In this document: positions 15,801-28,400 of the stretch, piece after piece
Layout of the letters: the number at the start of each line of letters is the position of its first letter
Position numbering within the stretch: position 1 is the stretch's first letter
Assembly: GCA_903813345.2 (NCBI GenBank)
Contig: CAIIXF020000007.1
Coordinates: 8,561,730-8,625,729 of the forward strand
From: Owenia fusiformis
Taxonomy: Eukaryota; Annelida; Polychaeta; Sabellida; Oweniidae
Direction: 5' to 3'
DNA: 64,000 nt
Position numbers and translations under genes: made by a program
Notes under the pieces: generated by a model
Told to the model about the DNA's origin: nothing
Seen by the model: the letters and a program-made list of their open reading frames with translations, nothing else
Database searches by the model: none

Positions 15801-16102
15801 CAAATACAAATATCCAATTTGCCATGATTAAAAACTGATTAAAAATGAGGCAGTGTCTAATTTGAACCCTGGACGAAAAAAATTGTTGAACAGTGTAAAA
15901 TTGATTTTTTATTTCAATTTTAGCAACTACCTTGGCCCCAACGACAGTAGAGTCGGAAGACCAGGCATTCTGTAAGGAATACAGTCAAAAGACTGAAGGA
16001 TGTATAACATACGTGTGTTGGATGGCACAATGGATATTCTTGGACTATGACAAATCTGAAGCAAAGAAATCAGAATGCTGTTCACTTTATGGCGGTTGTT
16101 AG
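3824..16102 (+). CDS. Secreted CBM14 (peritrophin-A) chitin-binding protein
   Basis: Four exons join in phase: 3824-3860, 13216-13260, 15381-15629 and 15924-16102, giving 169 residues. The N-terminus MDLSRFFLLSSIAIFNIDV is hydrophobic and reads as a signal peptide. A six-cysteine CBM14 domain follows in exon 3, with a YFQDIYDCTQYWKC core (aromatics and cysteines as in peritrophin-A) and a CPYLNRWSETKKNC segment. Members of this family bind chitin outside the cell, in matrices or mucous layers. The tail from exon 4 has six more cysteines, including a CC pair and a terminal YGGC; I do not recognise it. AATAAA lies about 15 bases after the stop. An alternative 42-base segment near 6979 would also fit the signal-peptide phase, but its donor is poor. 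The joining of exons 1 and 2 across a 9.4 kb intron is the weakest step; the exon 3-4 part is solid. Confidence 0.82.
4553..5266. repeat. About 710-bp foldback (imperfect palindrome)
   Basis: The left end reads ATAAAGGAGCACATAGGTTA and the right end is its inverse (TAACCTACGTGCTCCTTTTAT). Further inward, ATCTTTTAGATCAATTCATT pairs with the segment near 5160-5180, and TTGACCCCATTTTCACCAAA pairs with the segment near 5050-5075. The element is diverged, non-coding and sits in intron 1 of the CBM14 gene. No target duplication was obvious. Confidence 0.7.
6060..6400. repeat. Diverged direct duplication of about 170 bp
   Basis: Segments starting near 6070 and 6230 share the order of GATTGAAGGAATT, ATATGATGTTNGATTGTT, TAGAAAATTG and ATAATGGATTAT motifs. 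They look like an old two-copy tandem duplication in non-coding DNA. Confidence 0.45.
7076..7676. mobile_element. 601-bp mariner-type MITE
   Basis: The ends are near-perfect inverted repeats: CAGGGTGTCAAATAAGTCCC at the left and the inverse, GGGACTTATTTGACACCCTG, at the right. Both are flanked by TA (7074-7075 and 7677-7678), the target duplication of the Tc1/mariner superfamily. The inner sequence also shows inverted similarity (GATATACTATTGGAAAG against CCAATGGTATATCAC). No transposase frame is present, so it is non-autonomous. It lies in intron 1 of the CBM14 gene. Confidence 0.85.
8762..9022. repeat. 19-bp tandem array
   Basis: About 13 units of CCTAAGGTGCAATATATTA and close variants, with some truncated units. 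It is non-coding and lies in intron 1 of the CBM14 gene. Confidence 0.9.
9581..11880. mobile_element. 2.3-kb non-autonomous DNA transposon with long TIRs
   Basis: The left terminus CACGGTGACCAAGAGTTAAC is followed by about 50 further bases that recur inverted at the right end, finishing in GGTCACCGTG at 11880. The TIRs are about 65 bp. AAAAT flanks both ends (9576-9580 and 11881-11885), a likely 5-bp target duplication. The motif AACTCTTTAG-CGTGTT recurs inside, near 9967 and in altered form near 10046, like subterminal transposase-binding repeats. No transposase-sized frame is visible, so the element would need a helper. Superfamily not recognised. Confidence 0.85.
11900..12200. repeat. 20-bp degenerate tandem array
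   Basis: About 14 units related to ACATGTTATTCTGAACATTA, each differing at a few bases. Non-coding, just after the 2.3-kb transposon. Confidence 0.8.
13370..13538. mobile_element. Family B MITE (ACAGTGAAACCTGT ends)
   Basis: It starts with ACAGTGAAACCTGT and ends with the inverse form (TACAAGTTTCACTGT). Inside are repeated GTGTTCCACTT-type motifs. Related copies occur at 21834-21992, 30236-30415, in degenerate form near 41840-42040, and partly near 47655-47710. TA flanks are present here. It is a small inverted-terminal-repeat element without coding capacity. Confidence 0.7.
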
Positions 16103-16628
16103 GAAATTTCTGAAATAAATTCTTTAAGGGTAACTGGTTCGAAAAAGTTTTTCACCTAGCAAGATAAGAGCCTGCAATCTGTTTAATACATTGTAGGCCT
16201 AGTACGGGAATTTCTTAGACAATGACATGACACAACCATTCTTTTATCAACCCTGGGACTCATTATGACCCTCTGATGACACTTTTGAAATGGATAACTT
16301 TTGACCAAAATTACCAAAACCATCCTCTGAACGCAGCAATGAGACATCATCCATGACATTCCTTCCTGATTCTTGGAGTAATTACCAAAACATGATCTTT
16401 TGATTGTCTTCTAGAAAGCCCATGGTTGCACATATTGAAAGATTGACCCTTCTAAATATAAAGTAAATGAGCAGATATAATGGTTCTTTACTAGTTTATC
16501 TGGATAAAATACAGAAGCACACAAAGGAGAATTCATTTTTTTCGATTTGAAATACAATTCTGGGAATACAATAAAGTACTTTATTGTATGAACTGTGAAA
16601 TGAAGCCCTCTGATTGGTCAGTTCTTGT

Positions 16629-16890
16629 GTTGTACCAATCTGTATTGCTACTGAGATTGTCCCCGTTGATCATCTCCGTCGCAATACAGAAAATATTGGT
16701 ACGGAAGGGACAATCTCAGTAGCAATACAGAGGATCACACGATAAAAACATTATTGAATGATTCGAAGTGGAATACAGGATATATTCTGTCTCGATATTC
16801 TTTATTGGCACTCGACTTCGTCTCGTTCCAATACAGAATTTCTCGAACAGAATATATCCTGTATTGCACTTCAAATCATTCAATAACTTA
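16629..16890. repeat. Two adjacent foldback elements
   Basis: The first pairs TCTGTATTGCTACTGAGATT with its inverse near 16708-16728. The second pairs TTATTGAATGATTCGAAGTG and the following ACAGGATATATTCTGT with inverse copies ending near 16885. Both are non-coding and could form hairpins. Confidence 0.75.
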
Positions 16891-18589
16891 TAGTATTTAA
16901 AGGACTGACAATATGTATTTTTAGCCCAGTACAGTTTACATTTTAACAAATAAACTCTTTTATATCTTTTAGTCCTGGAATCTTTTATTACTTGAAATTT
17001 AAAACCATCGATGCATGCATTTATTTAACCCATCTAAATAATGCACATTGGCTGCATCCTCGAGCAAGCATCATATTTGATCAATACAGGGTCTTTGTAC
17101 TTCTTAGGACTATACAACAAATAGCTTTAACACTTTCAATTGTCATAAAAACTATTAATATACTATTCATTATGTATAAAATTAATAACCACTATTTCCT
17201 AGATGGCTATTTGATTAAATCCTAATAAAATTGTCTACATGTTTATTCTATCTACAAGTAAATTGTTACATTTATCATAAAGTCACGAATGGTGAAATCA
17301 ATTTCAGTTTATTCTGCTGTTCATTTGATACAAGGTCATTTTCAAAGCTAACAGTCATTAAAGTGGTAGTTAAGTCTAGGCAGTATTTATCCATCAACAG
17401 CTACTGTTCATGATTTGTTTGTAATGTGTCATTTTATGAAGGAGCCATTCAACATCTCCATGTACTCCAATTAAATGTGAGCTTCTAAAAAGTTCTTTTG
17501 TGCCAAATGTGAGAGATTTTTGTCATGGCCCTATACTCATACATCCTCACATCAATCTGATTGTAAATCATTCAACTTCACTGTTAAAGATGTTGCTGTA
17601 TACTAGGTCAGTAGCCAATAACTAAAAATTGCTTAAAAAGGCAGTTTAATTAAAAAAATACCCTATTGATAAATTACATACCATTGGAAAGCTTATATAT
17701 TCAAGTGTATGGAACAAGGATTAAAGAAGGCTCCAGAGTTGTATGTTTTTAGGAAGTGCAATTGTAGCTGGTTTGCAACATTTTAAAGCTTATCCATCGG
17801 GGATCTGGGAAATATGCTCAATATACAAATTAGCATATACAGTATATAAGCTTTCCAATGGTATATAATCTATCTGGAAATTACACAACCTTTCCCTGCT
17901 ACAATGCACCATTCAGTGGGCTCATTGAGTGATTTAAGCAGATTTTTCCAAAATGAGGCAAAAGCAAGAGCTCGAACTAATGTTGTTGTAAATGACAAGA
18001 GTAGTCAAATGGCAGTGTTTGTTTTGTCAAACAGACAGTTAAACGAAAGGATGAACATTTAACCAAGTGGGTGATTCTATAGGCTCATCATGTGAGCAAA
18101 AATAGCCCAAAATCCAAACAGTATATTATTTTGGGATTTTCAGTATTTAACACTCACATATTTTAAACCAAAAGATTCTAATTTACGGAAAATGTCTGAG
18201 GCAATAATCTGATAATGAAAAATATAACTCATACATTGATTCATTAACATTAATTTTCCACATTGTCTTTCAAAGAAATGATTAACGCCATAAACTGATA
18301 ACAATAAAGGGTAATATAACTGTTTCAGAAACTGCAAATATGACTTCTAATTGATTATGTACCAGATTATTCCAGATGTTAAATTATTACAACACCCATG
18401 CATGCATAAAGATTGGTATCTTTCTTTTAATATTAAGATCCAAGCCAACAGAAAATAACAAACACATTACTTTTATTCAAACCTTTTCAGAAAAATATAA
18501 GTTCCTAAAAGATGTAATGCTCTGCATTTTATGCTGGTTTGATTATAATACAGCATTTGAATTGTATCTGTATATGAAGAAGAAAATTT

Positions 18590-18860
18590 TCATATCTCAT
18601 ATGGAAAATATGTCTCTGTAGTAGATGACTTCTATATCTCATACAGTGAAAGATGGGTCCTTGTAGTGGATCACTTTCATATCTCATAGAGAGAATATGT
18701 CTATATAGTGGATAACTTTCATATCTTATACAGGCAATATGTCTATGTTGTGGATACTGTAATTGTAGTGGATATCTCATGCACCTTTCATATTTCAAAC
18801 AGAGAATATGTCTATGTAGTGGATAACTTCCATATCTCATAAAGGGAATAGCTATATAGA
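18590..18860. repeat. Degenerate tandem array
   Basis: About six to seven units share GAATATGTCTATGTAGTGGA and AACTTTCATATCTCATA blocks, with a period near 40-50 bp. Open frames across it are a by-product of the repeat. Confidence 0.7.
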
Positions 18861-19428
18861 TGTCAAGGAAATTCAAATTAGACCCATATTATAATGCTCA
18901 GTGAATATGTATGTTAATTTCATTGAAACTCTAAAATATTTAATTGATTTTAAAGCATTCAAAGCATTCAGTCATTTAACTGTCTCAAATCATGGCAATT
19001 CTATCTTATCTTCATTCTCATTTGTTGTTACAATATTGTTAAAAAGATTCATGCAAAAGGCATGTATGAATTGAGGATGTTTTACAATGTGTAACCACAT
19101 ATAATTTCATACCTTAAAAATAGTTTTAAATGGTTTATGAATGCATGTTCAATTCATAGTACAATGTTCCCATATTCCCAGTACCATTCTAACCAGGGTT
19201 TAACACACTATGAGGATTTTAGACTGACTACATTGAGCAGATTGTACCACTATTAAGTTCACCATTACATGAAGCCCAATGCCTAAGCTAGTACCACCAA
19301 GCAAGCTCATGCTATCATGAGGTCTGGTTAGTACCTGTGATATTGGTGATTCGAAATATAGATTTAAAATTTCTCATTTTAAATGAACATTATGTATCAA
19401 TCTGCTACTTGAAACTCTTGAAAAGGTT

Positions 19429-22400
19429 TCACGAAGGATACACCTCATAGAAAGATGGCACATGGACATCCCTCCTAGTAAAAGTTGCACCCAGTTTTCT
19501 AACGTCTCTCTCAAAACCTTCACGATATTCTACTGCACTCTTTGTGTTACCCTGGAAGTAAATTAAGGGAGAAGCTTAATATATCAGCCAATATATTATA
19601 TTTGGGGTAGGAGAGTGAGGAGGTTAGGGGAGGGAGGAAAAGTCCATTTCAAACCACACTGTAATCACTGAGAACAGCATCACTATAATCAGAAGGAAAC
19701 ACACTGCAATTACTTAGAACAGCATCACTGTCATCAGGAGGAAACACACTGCAATCACTTAGAACAGCACCACTGTAATCAGGAGGAAACACACTGCAAT
19801 CACTTAGAACAGCACCACTACAATCAGGAGGAACCACACTGCAATCACTTAGAACAGCATCACTACAATTAGAAGGAAACACACTGCAATCACGTACAAC
19901 ATCATCACTGTAATAAGAAGGAACGACACAGCAATCACTGAGAACAGCATCACTGTAATCAGAAGGGGTAACATAGTAATTAATGAGAACCGTAATCAGA
20001 AGGAACCAAACTGTAATCACTTAGAACAGCATCACAATAATCAGAAGGGGTAACATTGTAATCAATGAGAACATCACTGTAATCAGAAGCGGTAACATTG
20101 TAATCAATGAGAACAGCATCACCATTATCAGAAGGAACCAAACTGTAATCACTTAGAACAGCTTCACCATAATCAGAAGGGGTAACATTGTAATCATTGA
20201 AAACAACATTACTGTAATCAGAAGGAACCAAACTCATAGCACCATTGTAAATAGAAGAAAGAAATCATCAAGAACAGCATCATTTTACTCAGAAGAAACC
20301 ATTATGAACAGTGCCACTGTAATGAATATACAAGAAAATAGGAAGTGAGGTGCCCTACAATATGGAGCATATTGTCCCAAAAAATCATGTACAGTAACAA
20401 TTGCCATGAATCACAATGAACTATTGATGACATCACAATGACAACAATCTGTGACTGCAACTGAAACTGGAGCAGGAATATTCAAAAGCTATAAAGAAAG
20501 ATCCAGTATCAATCACATCATCTGAATTATGAATTGGGAACCTAGCTTTTCCAATGTGGTGACATCATCTCCATTGCAAGAAATGAGTAAAGGAACAATA
20601 CAGCAACTAACTGATACAAGTAAGCCTTCAATAATTAATGCTGAAAGAAATCAGGACACCGCTACAAATGAAACAAGTAAGGAATCAATTACTCAAAATA
20701 ATGACTTGGATGATGACATGCACATTCTAAGTGATGAAAATGAATCCACTAGACAATACAATACAGAGAAACTACAGAATACTTTAGATATTGGAGAACT
20801 GATACCATGTGACCTCAAAGATCGCATTCAGTTCCTGGAGAATGACATTTCCAGCCTGAGGCTCCAGGCATGTGCCGCATCCAATGACATGGCAGACCTA
20901 GGTCATCGGATATCCAAAGTTGGATCTACATGGCGTTCAATTGAAAATGAAATCTATTTGGAGCTAGTCATCAGAAAGGAGGAAAAGCACTTTGAAAATG
21001 TTCTAAAAGATGCAGTTGATATCGGAAATAAACTGAAGCTACAAGGTGTAAGGGTCACACCATTAACCTTGAGTGAGACTCCAAAACTTGAACTCTAGTG
21101 AACCTTAGAGTTTATTATTGCATACTGTTCAATAAATCTAATTGGAAACATGGAATCTACAAACAGCAGTGTATAAATATTTGGAAATGAAATAAAATAT
21201 TAGTATGTAATTTGACAATGATTTAATCTAAAAATAATTTCCCAGAACATGTTTTCTGGGAGACTTACCCTACCCCCATAAATGTGGGGTCGAAATGGCG
21301 TTTTTTCTTATATTTTATCATTCTTGCGCCAATACTCATTGGCACTAATATATTAAAAAATAAGAAAAAACGCCAATTCGACCCCACATTTATGGGGGTA
21401 ACTTACCCTGGCTAAGTATTTTCCAGAGTCTTTGATTGTCTGTAGGGACATCTCTAATACTTGACTGGCTGTCTCAAAGTCATAATCAAACCCTGTAATA
21501 ATATGAATACAATAAAAGACATTAACGTTACAAAGTGTAACCACCAAGAGAGTGACAAGTGTTACAGTTAAATCACCAAATGCTGACACTGATCACTGGT
21601 CACATTGATGGTGACACAACAGGAGGAGATATTGCACAGCCAAAAACAGATCCAAAATTCTAATATATCCCCAACACGGGAGTCACTTGCAGAATCTTTG
21701 TTAAGAATTCATAAATCAATTATAACCATGGATATAATGACTTCATAGTAAGAGGAACAATTGAACTTTACAAAGTTCCTGTTAATGACACACCAAGCGG
21801 CAAGCACTTATCCATGGCCCCAGGTTTTAATGAACAGTGAAACCTGTAAAGTAAAACACCTGTTAGTAGAACACTTCAGAGTTTCAACACCAACTGACTT
21901 AATGTTAAATGAACCTCTAAAAGTTGAACACCTCCCAAGTGGGATGCTTTTTAGATGTACCAAAGGTGTTCCACTTAGACAGGTTTAACTGTAGTCTATA
22001 AGCCTTTGTCTGTATGGGTAAATGCAAGCAATAACTATGGTCTCCTCAAACGAGAAATTGATCTTCCTGTGTGCTGCTTGTCATTCACTCACTCTGAAGC
22101 ATTAAGAACAATTTTTTATTCTGTAATATTTTAAAGGTTATGCTATTAATTTGATTTCAGTGTAGTAAATAGGCCTAGGATAAACTGCCAGTCTATACTA
22201 ATCGTAGAATTCTTCTGGGGCATACAACAGATTGTATGAAATTGTCTCAAGGTGAGACGGTCTAATAAAAGATGCCTAGTCCTTTTTCACATCCAGGGTA
22301 TTCGATTGTATGTACTGAACATATTCATTGTATAAGCATCTGTATCAACTCTCAGGGGCTAAAGTTATTGAATCTATGTCCTGAAATCATGCTTTTTTTA

Positions 22401-25400
22401 CTGTGACCTAAACACATGTCAATTCCATCGTTCTATATGGTCAATTATAAAGTGAACTAATATGAAGAGCATACAATGGGAAAACCTATCATGAAGGTAG
22501 TAAATGTAGTATTGTAGCTTTAATGAAATATTCCTGTAGAAAGCCAAACCAAGAGTATCTGCATTCTATAACCCAAAAGGCGATGATGACATGATCACAC
22601 AGTATTTTTGGAAGCTACAAGATTGCTCGACAGATCTAATTTGTATGAATGAAGTTTTAATTCAGGGGTGTAGCCAAGAGCCAAAATTAAGCATGGCAAA
22701 AATCAATTCAGGCAAAGAGAGGTATATAATTTACTTGTACTTTTAACATTTCCACAATTCAAATTGAAAAAATATCTGGAAACTTTTATTTCTGTAAACT
22801 TTGGCATTGCAAACTTTATACATGGCTACAAACATATTTGATACTAGAATTGAATATAACTGTTTGGTTTTAGTTGAATTCAAAAAAATATTTCCGCAAA
22901 ATTTTAGAATGGCAGTTCCCTTGTCCACACCATACATGGATACATCCATGAAATTTAGTTTTTAAGTTATTATTTTATCATCATATTCTTCACTCCCTGA
23001 TTGGTCCACGTCATACACCTGACCCAAGAATGCAAAGCCATATTTCCCGCTCAAGTGTGATGTCTACGGGAATTATAAATTGTGAAATATGTATGCAGTT
23101 ATTATTCAACTAAGTAGAATGACATACGTGTATTTGTATAAATGTAATACCCGTAGAAAGTAATTAAATACCTTTTGATTCTTTGTCTACTGGAAATTCT
23201 GTGAGATCATTGATGACAAAGTCATATTTCTTCCCTGATTCTATGGCTTGCTTGAGAACATCTACACAGTCTTTTATTAGGATCTACAGCAATATACGTA
23301 GACAGAGCATTTTAAAACATGACAATAAACATCCTAATCTGGTTACATTATTACATATGGTTGGTTACAGAAGTGTAACAATTTGTTACAGACACCGTCT
23401 TTCTAATGTTGACACCAAATAGTGACACTGAATGGAAGAATAAAAAATTGATGGCTATAACGACATGCCCCTTCTACTTGACATAACAGCTTGAGTCTAG
23501 AAAGATATACATAAAAATGTACTGTACTGTTTCTATTATAGCTGGTCCCTACCCAACCCTTTAAAAATGTCAATTATAATTTGGGTGGAAATGAATAGGT
23601 ATGCTTAAAAATGAAAATATTAACACAATGACAACTCAACACAAATGACACCTCAATGCAATGACACCTCGTCTGAATAATAGCTAAACCCAATGACACC
23701 TCAGCACAATGACAACTCAACCCAAATGACACCTCAATGCAATGACACCTCGTCTGAATAATAGCTCAACCCAATGACACCTCAGCACAATGACAACTCA
23801 ACCCAAATGACACCTCAATGCAATGAGACCTCGTCTGAATAATAGCTCAAACCAATGACACCTCAGCACAATGACAACTCAACCCAAATGACACCTCAAT
23901 GCAATGACACCTCGTCTGAATAATAGCTCAAACCAATGACACCTCAGCACAATGACAACTCAACCCAAATGACACCTCAATGCAATGACACTTCGTCTGA
24001 ATAATAGCTCAAACCAATGACACCTCAGCACAATGATAACTCAACACAATGGCTGCTCAACCAATGGCCCTTTAACACAGTGACACCTAAATTACAATAA
24101 AATTATATCTTAACCCAATGATAATCCAATCAAATGACTTAATGCAATGACATGTAAATCCAGTGACACCACAATGACAACTGAACCCAAATGACAACTC
24201 AACCCAATTGACAACTCAACCCAATTGACAACTCAACCCAAATGGCACCTCAACCCAAATGACAACTCAACCCAAATGAAAACTCAACCGAAATGGCACC
24301 TCAACCCAAATGACAACTCAACCCAAATGACAACTCAACACAATGACAACTCAACCCAATTGACAACTCAACCCAAATGGCACCTCAACCCAAATGACAA
24401 CTCAACCCAAATGAAAACTCAACCGAAATGGCACCTCAACCCAAATGACAACTCAACCCAAATGACAACTCAACCCAATTGACAATTCAACCCAATTGAC
24501 AACTCAACCCAAATGGCACCTCAACCCAAATGACAACTCAACCCAAATGAAAACTCAACCGAAATGACACCTCAACCCAAATGACAACTCAATCCAAATG
24601 ACAACTCAACACAATGACAACTCAACCTAATATCAGCTCAACATTTGACAATATATTCAACAAAAATCATCAGTAAAAATATAAATCCATATAAATCACA
24701 CATTCATACTTACTTTATAATTTGGGCCTATAAATGTATCCATAGTATCTCCACAAACACTTCTCAAATGTTTCCGACACACTTTAATCACTTCCTCATC
24801 TATTTCAGCCATTGTTATCATTTTGGGGTTCTCCTTTTGCAGTTCATGTATTATCCCTCCATCTCCACCTCCAAGGATGAGGATTTCTTTATTTTTGAAG
24901 TCTAATCTACCAAGTTGGCATAAAGTGTCTATGTAGATTTTGTCACTCTCTCCATACACTGAAATCGTTTTGAAAACAAAAATATAACAACTTTTAAAAG
25001 TACATATACGCGTGCACAAGAAGATTATTTTTTCATAACATACATCATCAAAACTGTTATGAAAGTGTAATAATGTTACGCATGCCAAAAAGATGATGCC
25101 AATCATGAAAATGATTGCTGTAACAGTGCGAGTCAACTGACTTGCTTTCAGAAAAATGAACATGGCTGAAACTCCCTAAATAACAAGAGGCCACAGGTTT
25201 TACGAGAAAGAGTCGAAGGCATGCGAGGCGAATCCTGGAAACCCGGGTTTGGGAAAGCAGGGTTCACTGTTTGTTTCCGTTGACAAGTGTGCGAAACTAC
25301 ATTCATAATTCATACGACAGTGAACAGGAGGTTTACAGTCAGACCCGGGTGCGCCAATCCCTTATTTAAATGTTTGTTTCGCGGACCAGGGTTTAAGGCC

Positions 25401-28400
25401 ATTCCAAACAAAATAAGTATTTAATGAGGCCACGAAACATAAAAGTTCGTTTTATTAGAATTTTATACGTGTTATTTTGTATCTACCAAGACGTTAAACA
25501 TATTGGAAATAGTTACGTATTATGACTGGTCTGAAATGTGCAAAGCTAGAAGACCCCTTATACTCGTTCGTTCTCTATTTTGACTAAGATAATATATCAG
25601 TACAACGGCTACTAAAACAAGGAAAAATTGGCCAGTTAGAGATGAGGAACTTGAAACAAATTTATTTTTATTCATACATATAAATAATATTTGATTTAAA
25701 TACAATTCCACGCTATTACCATCTTACAGTGTTGCAATTTCTATTGTGTCTGTTTGGGATAAAATCTTATATATTACAATTGATAACGAGGAACCCTTCT
25801 AGTAAAAACAATTAAATCCAGGTTTGAAAACTCGCGAAAATAACACGAACGAGTCTAATTATGAACCGTTCACATTTTTACAAAGGCGGGTTTGGATGAC
25901 GGCAAACCCGGGTTTTGAGGGTGCGACTTATGGCAACGAGTGCTTCTGGGTTTTACAGCCCATACAACATATTCATCTAAAATATACAAACATATTGCAT
26001 CTAAAAAACCCACACTATATATCAATATGTTGGTGGAGACATCAAACGGAACAGTATCATACACAATATTATATCATATAATTGGATCTCATACTTGTGT
26101 CATGGTCTAGCCTTAGCACGTTGCCATGCTCCTTGGAGTGCATTATGAGTATATTTTGCCATCTTGAATCGACATTACTAACAACTGCATCATAGTCTGC
26201 CTCTATGAGTCTCTCATCACCGGCAACTGTGTAGGGCCAGACAGGACCCCCACGTTTAATAGGGGTATACAGACTGAAAATATAACAAGTATAATGGGAT
26301 TTTCCATCGTGCAACAAAAAAATTTTTGTTATTACCTAGCACCTAGGGCTAAGATGCAATTAATTTTGTGTAAAACGTTAGTCCAGTGTTATTGGGCGAT
26401 AAATGGGATATAGCAACAATGTCTCTTACACTGGCTCATGAGATCAAATAGACCAAAATTGACAATGTAATAGAGGTTGGGGTGCAGCATACCATTCTCC
26501 AAGATCTAGTAATTATAAATTCTATCCAAATATTACACTGGGTTGGATGTAACTACTGTGGTAATAGTTTACAAAACTTGATGATTCAGATAAAAATTTG
26601 AACATGTGAAAACCGCAAAATTTACTATTTTATATTTATTTTATTATGAATTTCTTTACCTGTTGACCTCTGTGGTTAGGGTTCCTAGGTATTGTTTAAT
26701 CTTGCTTTGCAAGTTCCGAATGTACTGAAATAAAAACAAGTCATTAACATGTAAAATGTCACCACCTGCCATTTGTTACAAACACCAACAGCAACTGCGG
26801 AATGCCAAACACTGCAAACATCATCTATAAAAAAGTTGGAGACTATGACAATAGGTCACCACTTGTGGTGGTGAGTGGTGACATAAAAATAAAAGAAATA
26901 ACAAGGCATAAAAAGGACAAAATGTCACCAAAGCGGCTATAACAATGTGTCAACTCTTCTTGAATCTTTGTCACTCTCAACTAAACTGACTTTTATTGCT
27001 TTTTGAATTCATCAATAAATGGACTAGGAATATATTACAATTGTAATAAAATAATACTTACATCCATGTTATATGGACTGGTTCCATCTTGAATAAGGTA
27101 CTGTATATCGAAGGTCACCAAACCATGACTGTAGATTCTCATTGAGGCATGACTAAAATTCAATAAAATATTTAATTAAACATTCATAATGTAAGTCATC
27201 TAATATTTGATATCTCCTAACATCTAAACACTAATTAACACTAATTAACACTGCTTTATTACAGTTAATTACATTTCAAAGGTCCATGTGCAGTATGGCA
27301 AGTGATTTTAGATGGTCATATTTTTCACTATGAGTACTTTCTGGGTATAAATACAGTGTTTTTTTAAAACAATATGTTTTCTTTCAAGTGAAGTACCCAC
27401 GATGATAGCATGAGTTTTCTCTATGGGAAAATAACATGGGATATGTGGTTTTAACTTTAATGGATTTCTATACCCATCCCCTTTTCAGAAATTCTTAATA
27501 CGTATGATGTAGAAGAAACTTTTGATATCTTTAAATTGTGAAAAACAAGATCCTCTTTTTAGAAAATAAGCCTTAATTTTTAAAAAGTGCCAAGGTGGGG
27601 TCCTAAACCATAATTTTTCAAAGAGTTGGATTGATATTTTACTATCATTGGGACTTCACTTGAAAGAAAACATATTGTTTAAATTAATAAATACCACTGT
27701 ATTTATGCCCCGAAAGTGCTCATGGTGAAAAATATGACCATCTAAAATCACTTGCCATACTGCACATGGACCAGACCAGATTGTAGTATTTTGCATCAAC
27801 AATTGTTTCAATGATATATTATTTGCTTGCATTAATTATTGGGATGTTTTAAGCTGATTCCGTGTACAGCGGAACTTGTTTTGATGATGGTTTAGTTGGT
27901 TTATTAGGTTTGATTGGTTTACCATATACAATGTTGCCCTTATGTTTTCTTTTTTTACCTGCATTTAATTCCTAAATCTTCAACAGATTTCTTTACTTCA
28001 CCAGATTGTTTATTATCACCACATTTTCAAATTCCTTAAATTTACCAGATTATTTAGCTTCACTTGCTTCTTTACATTCATCAGACTCCTCATTTTCACC
28101 AGATTTCTCACCTTCTTCAGAATCCTTATCTTCAGCAGATTCCTTATTAGCTTCACCCAATTCCCTTACTTCACGATATTCCTTACTTTAAACAGATTCC
28201 TTAAGTTACCAGATTCCTGAACTTCACCAAATTCCTTTCACCAGATTCCGTATCTCCACCAGATTCCTTAATAAGATTCCTTACAAGATTGACTGATTCC
28301 TTACCTGCCCTCTTCATTGACAAATGTGTATAGTTTATTCCCAGGTGTACCAAGCTGAACACATGTTGGGTTGTCCATACATCCCTTCAGGCAAAGTGGT

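Larger units (their letters stand above)
16103..19428. other. Intergenic region between the CBM14 and spermine synthase genes
   Basis: No exon could be supported. It holds two adjacent foldbacks (16629-16732 and 16756-16890), a weaker inverted pair near 17660-17870 (CATTGGAAAGCTTATATA and its inverse), and an imperfect tandem array at 18590-18860. The two small genes at its ends converge, so no promoter is required here. Confidence 0.5.
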
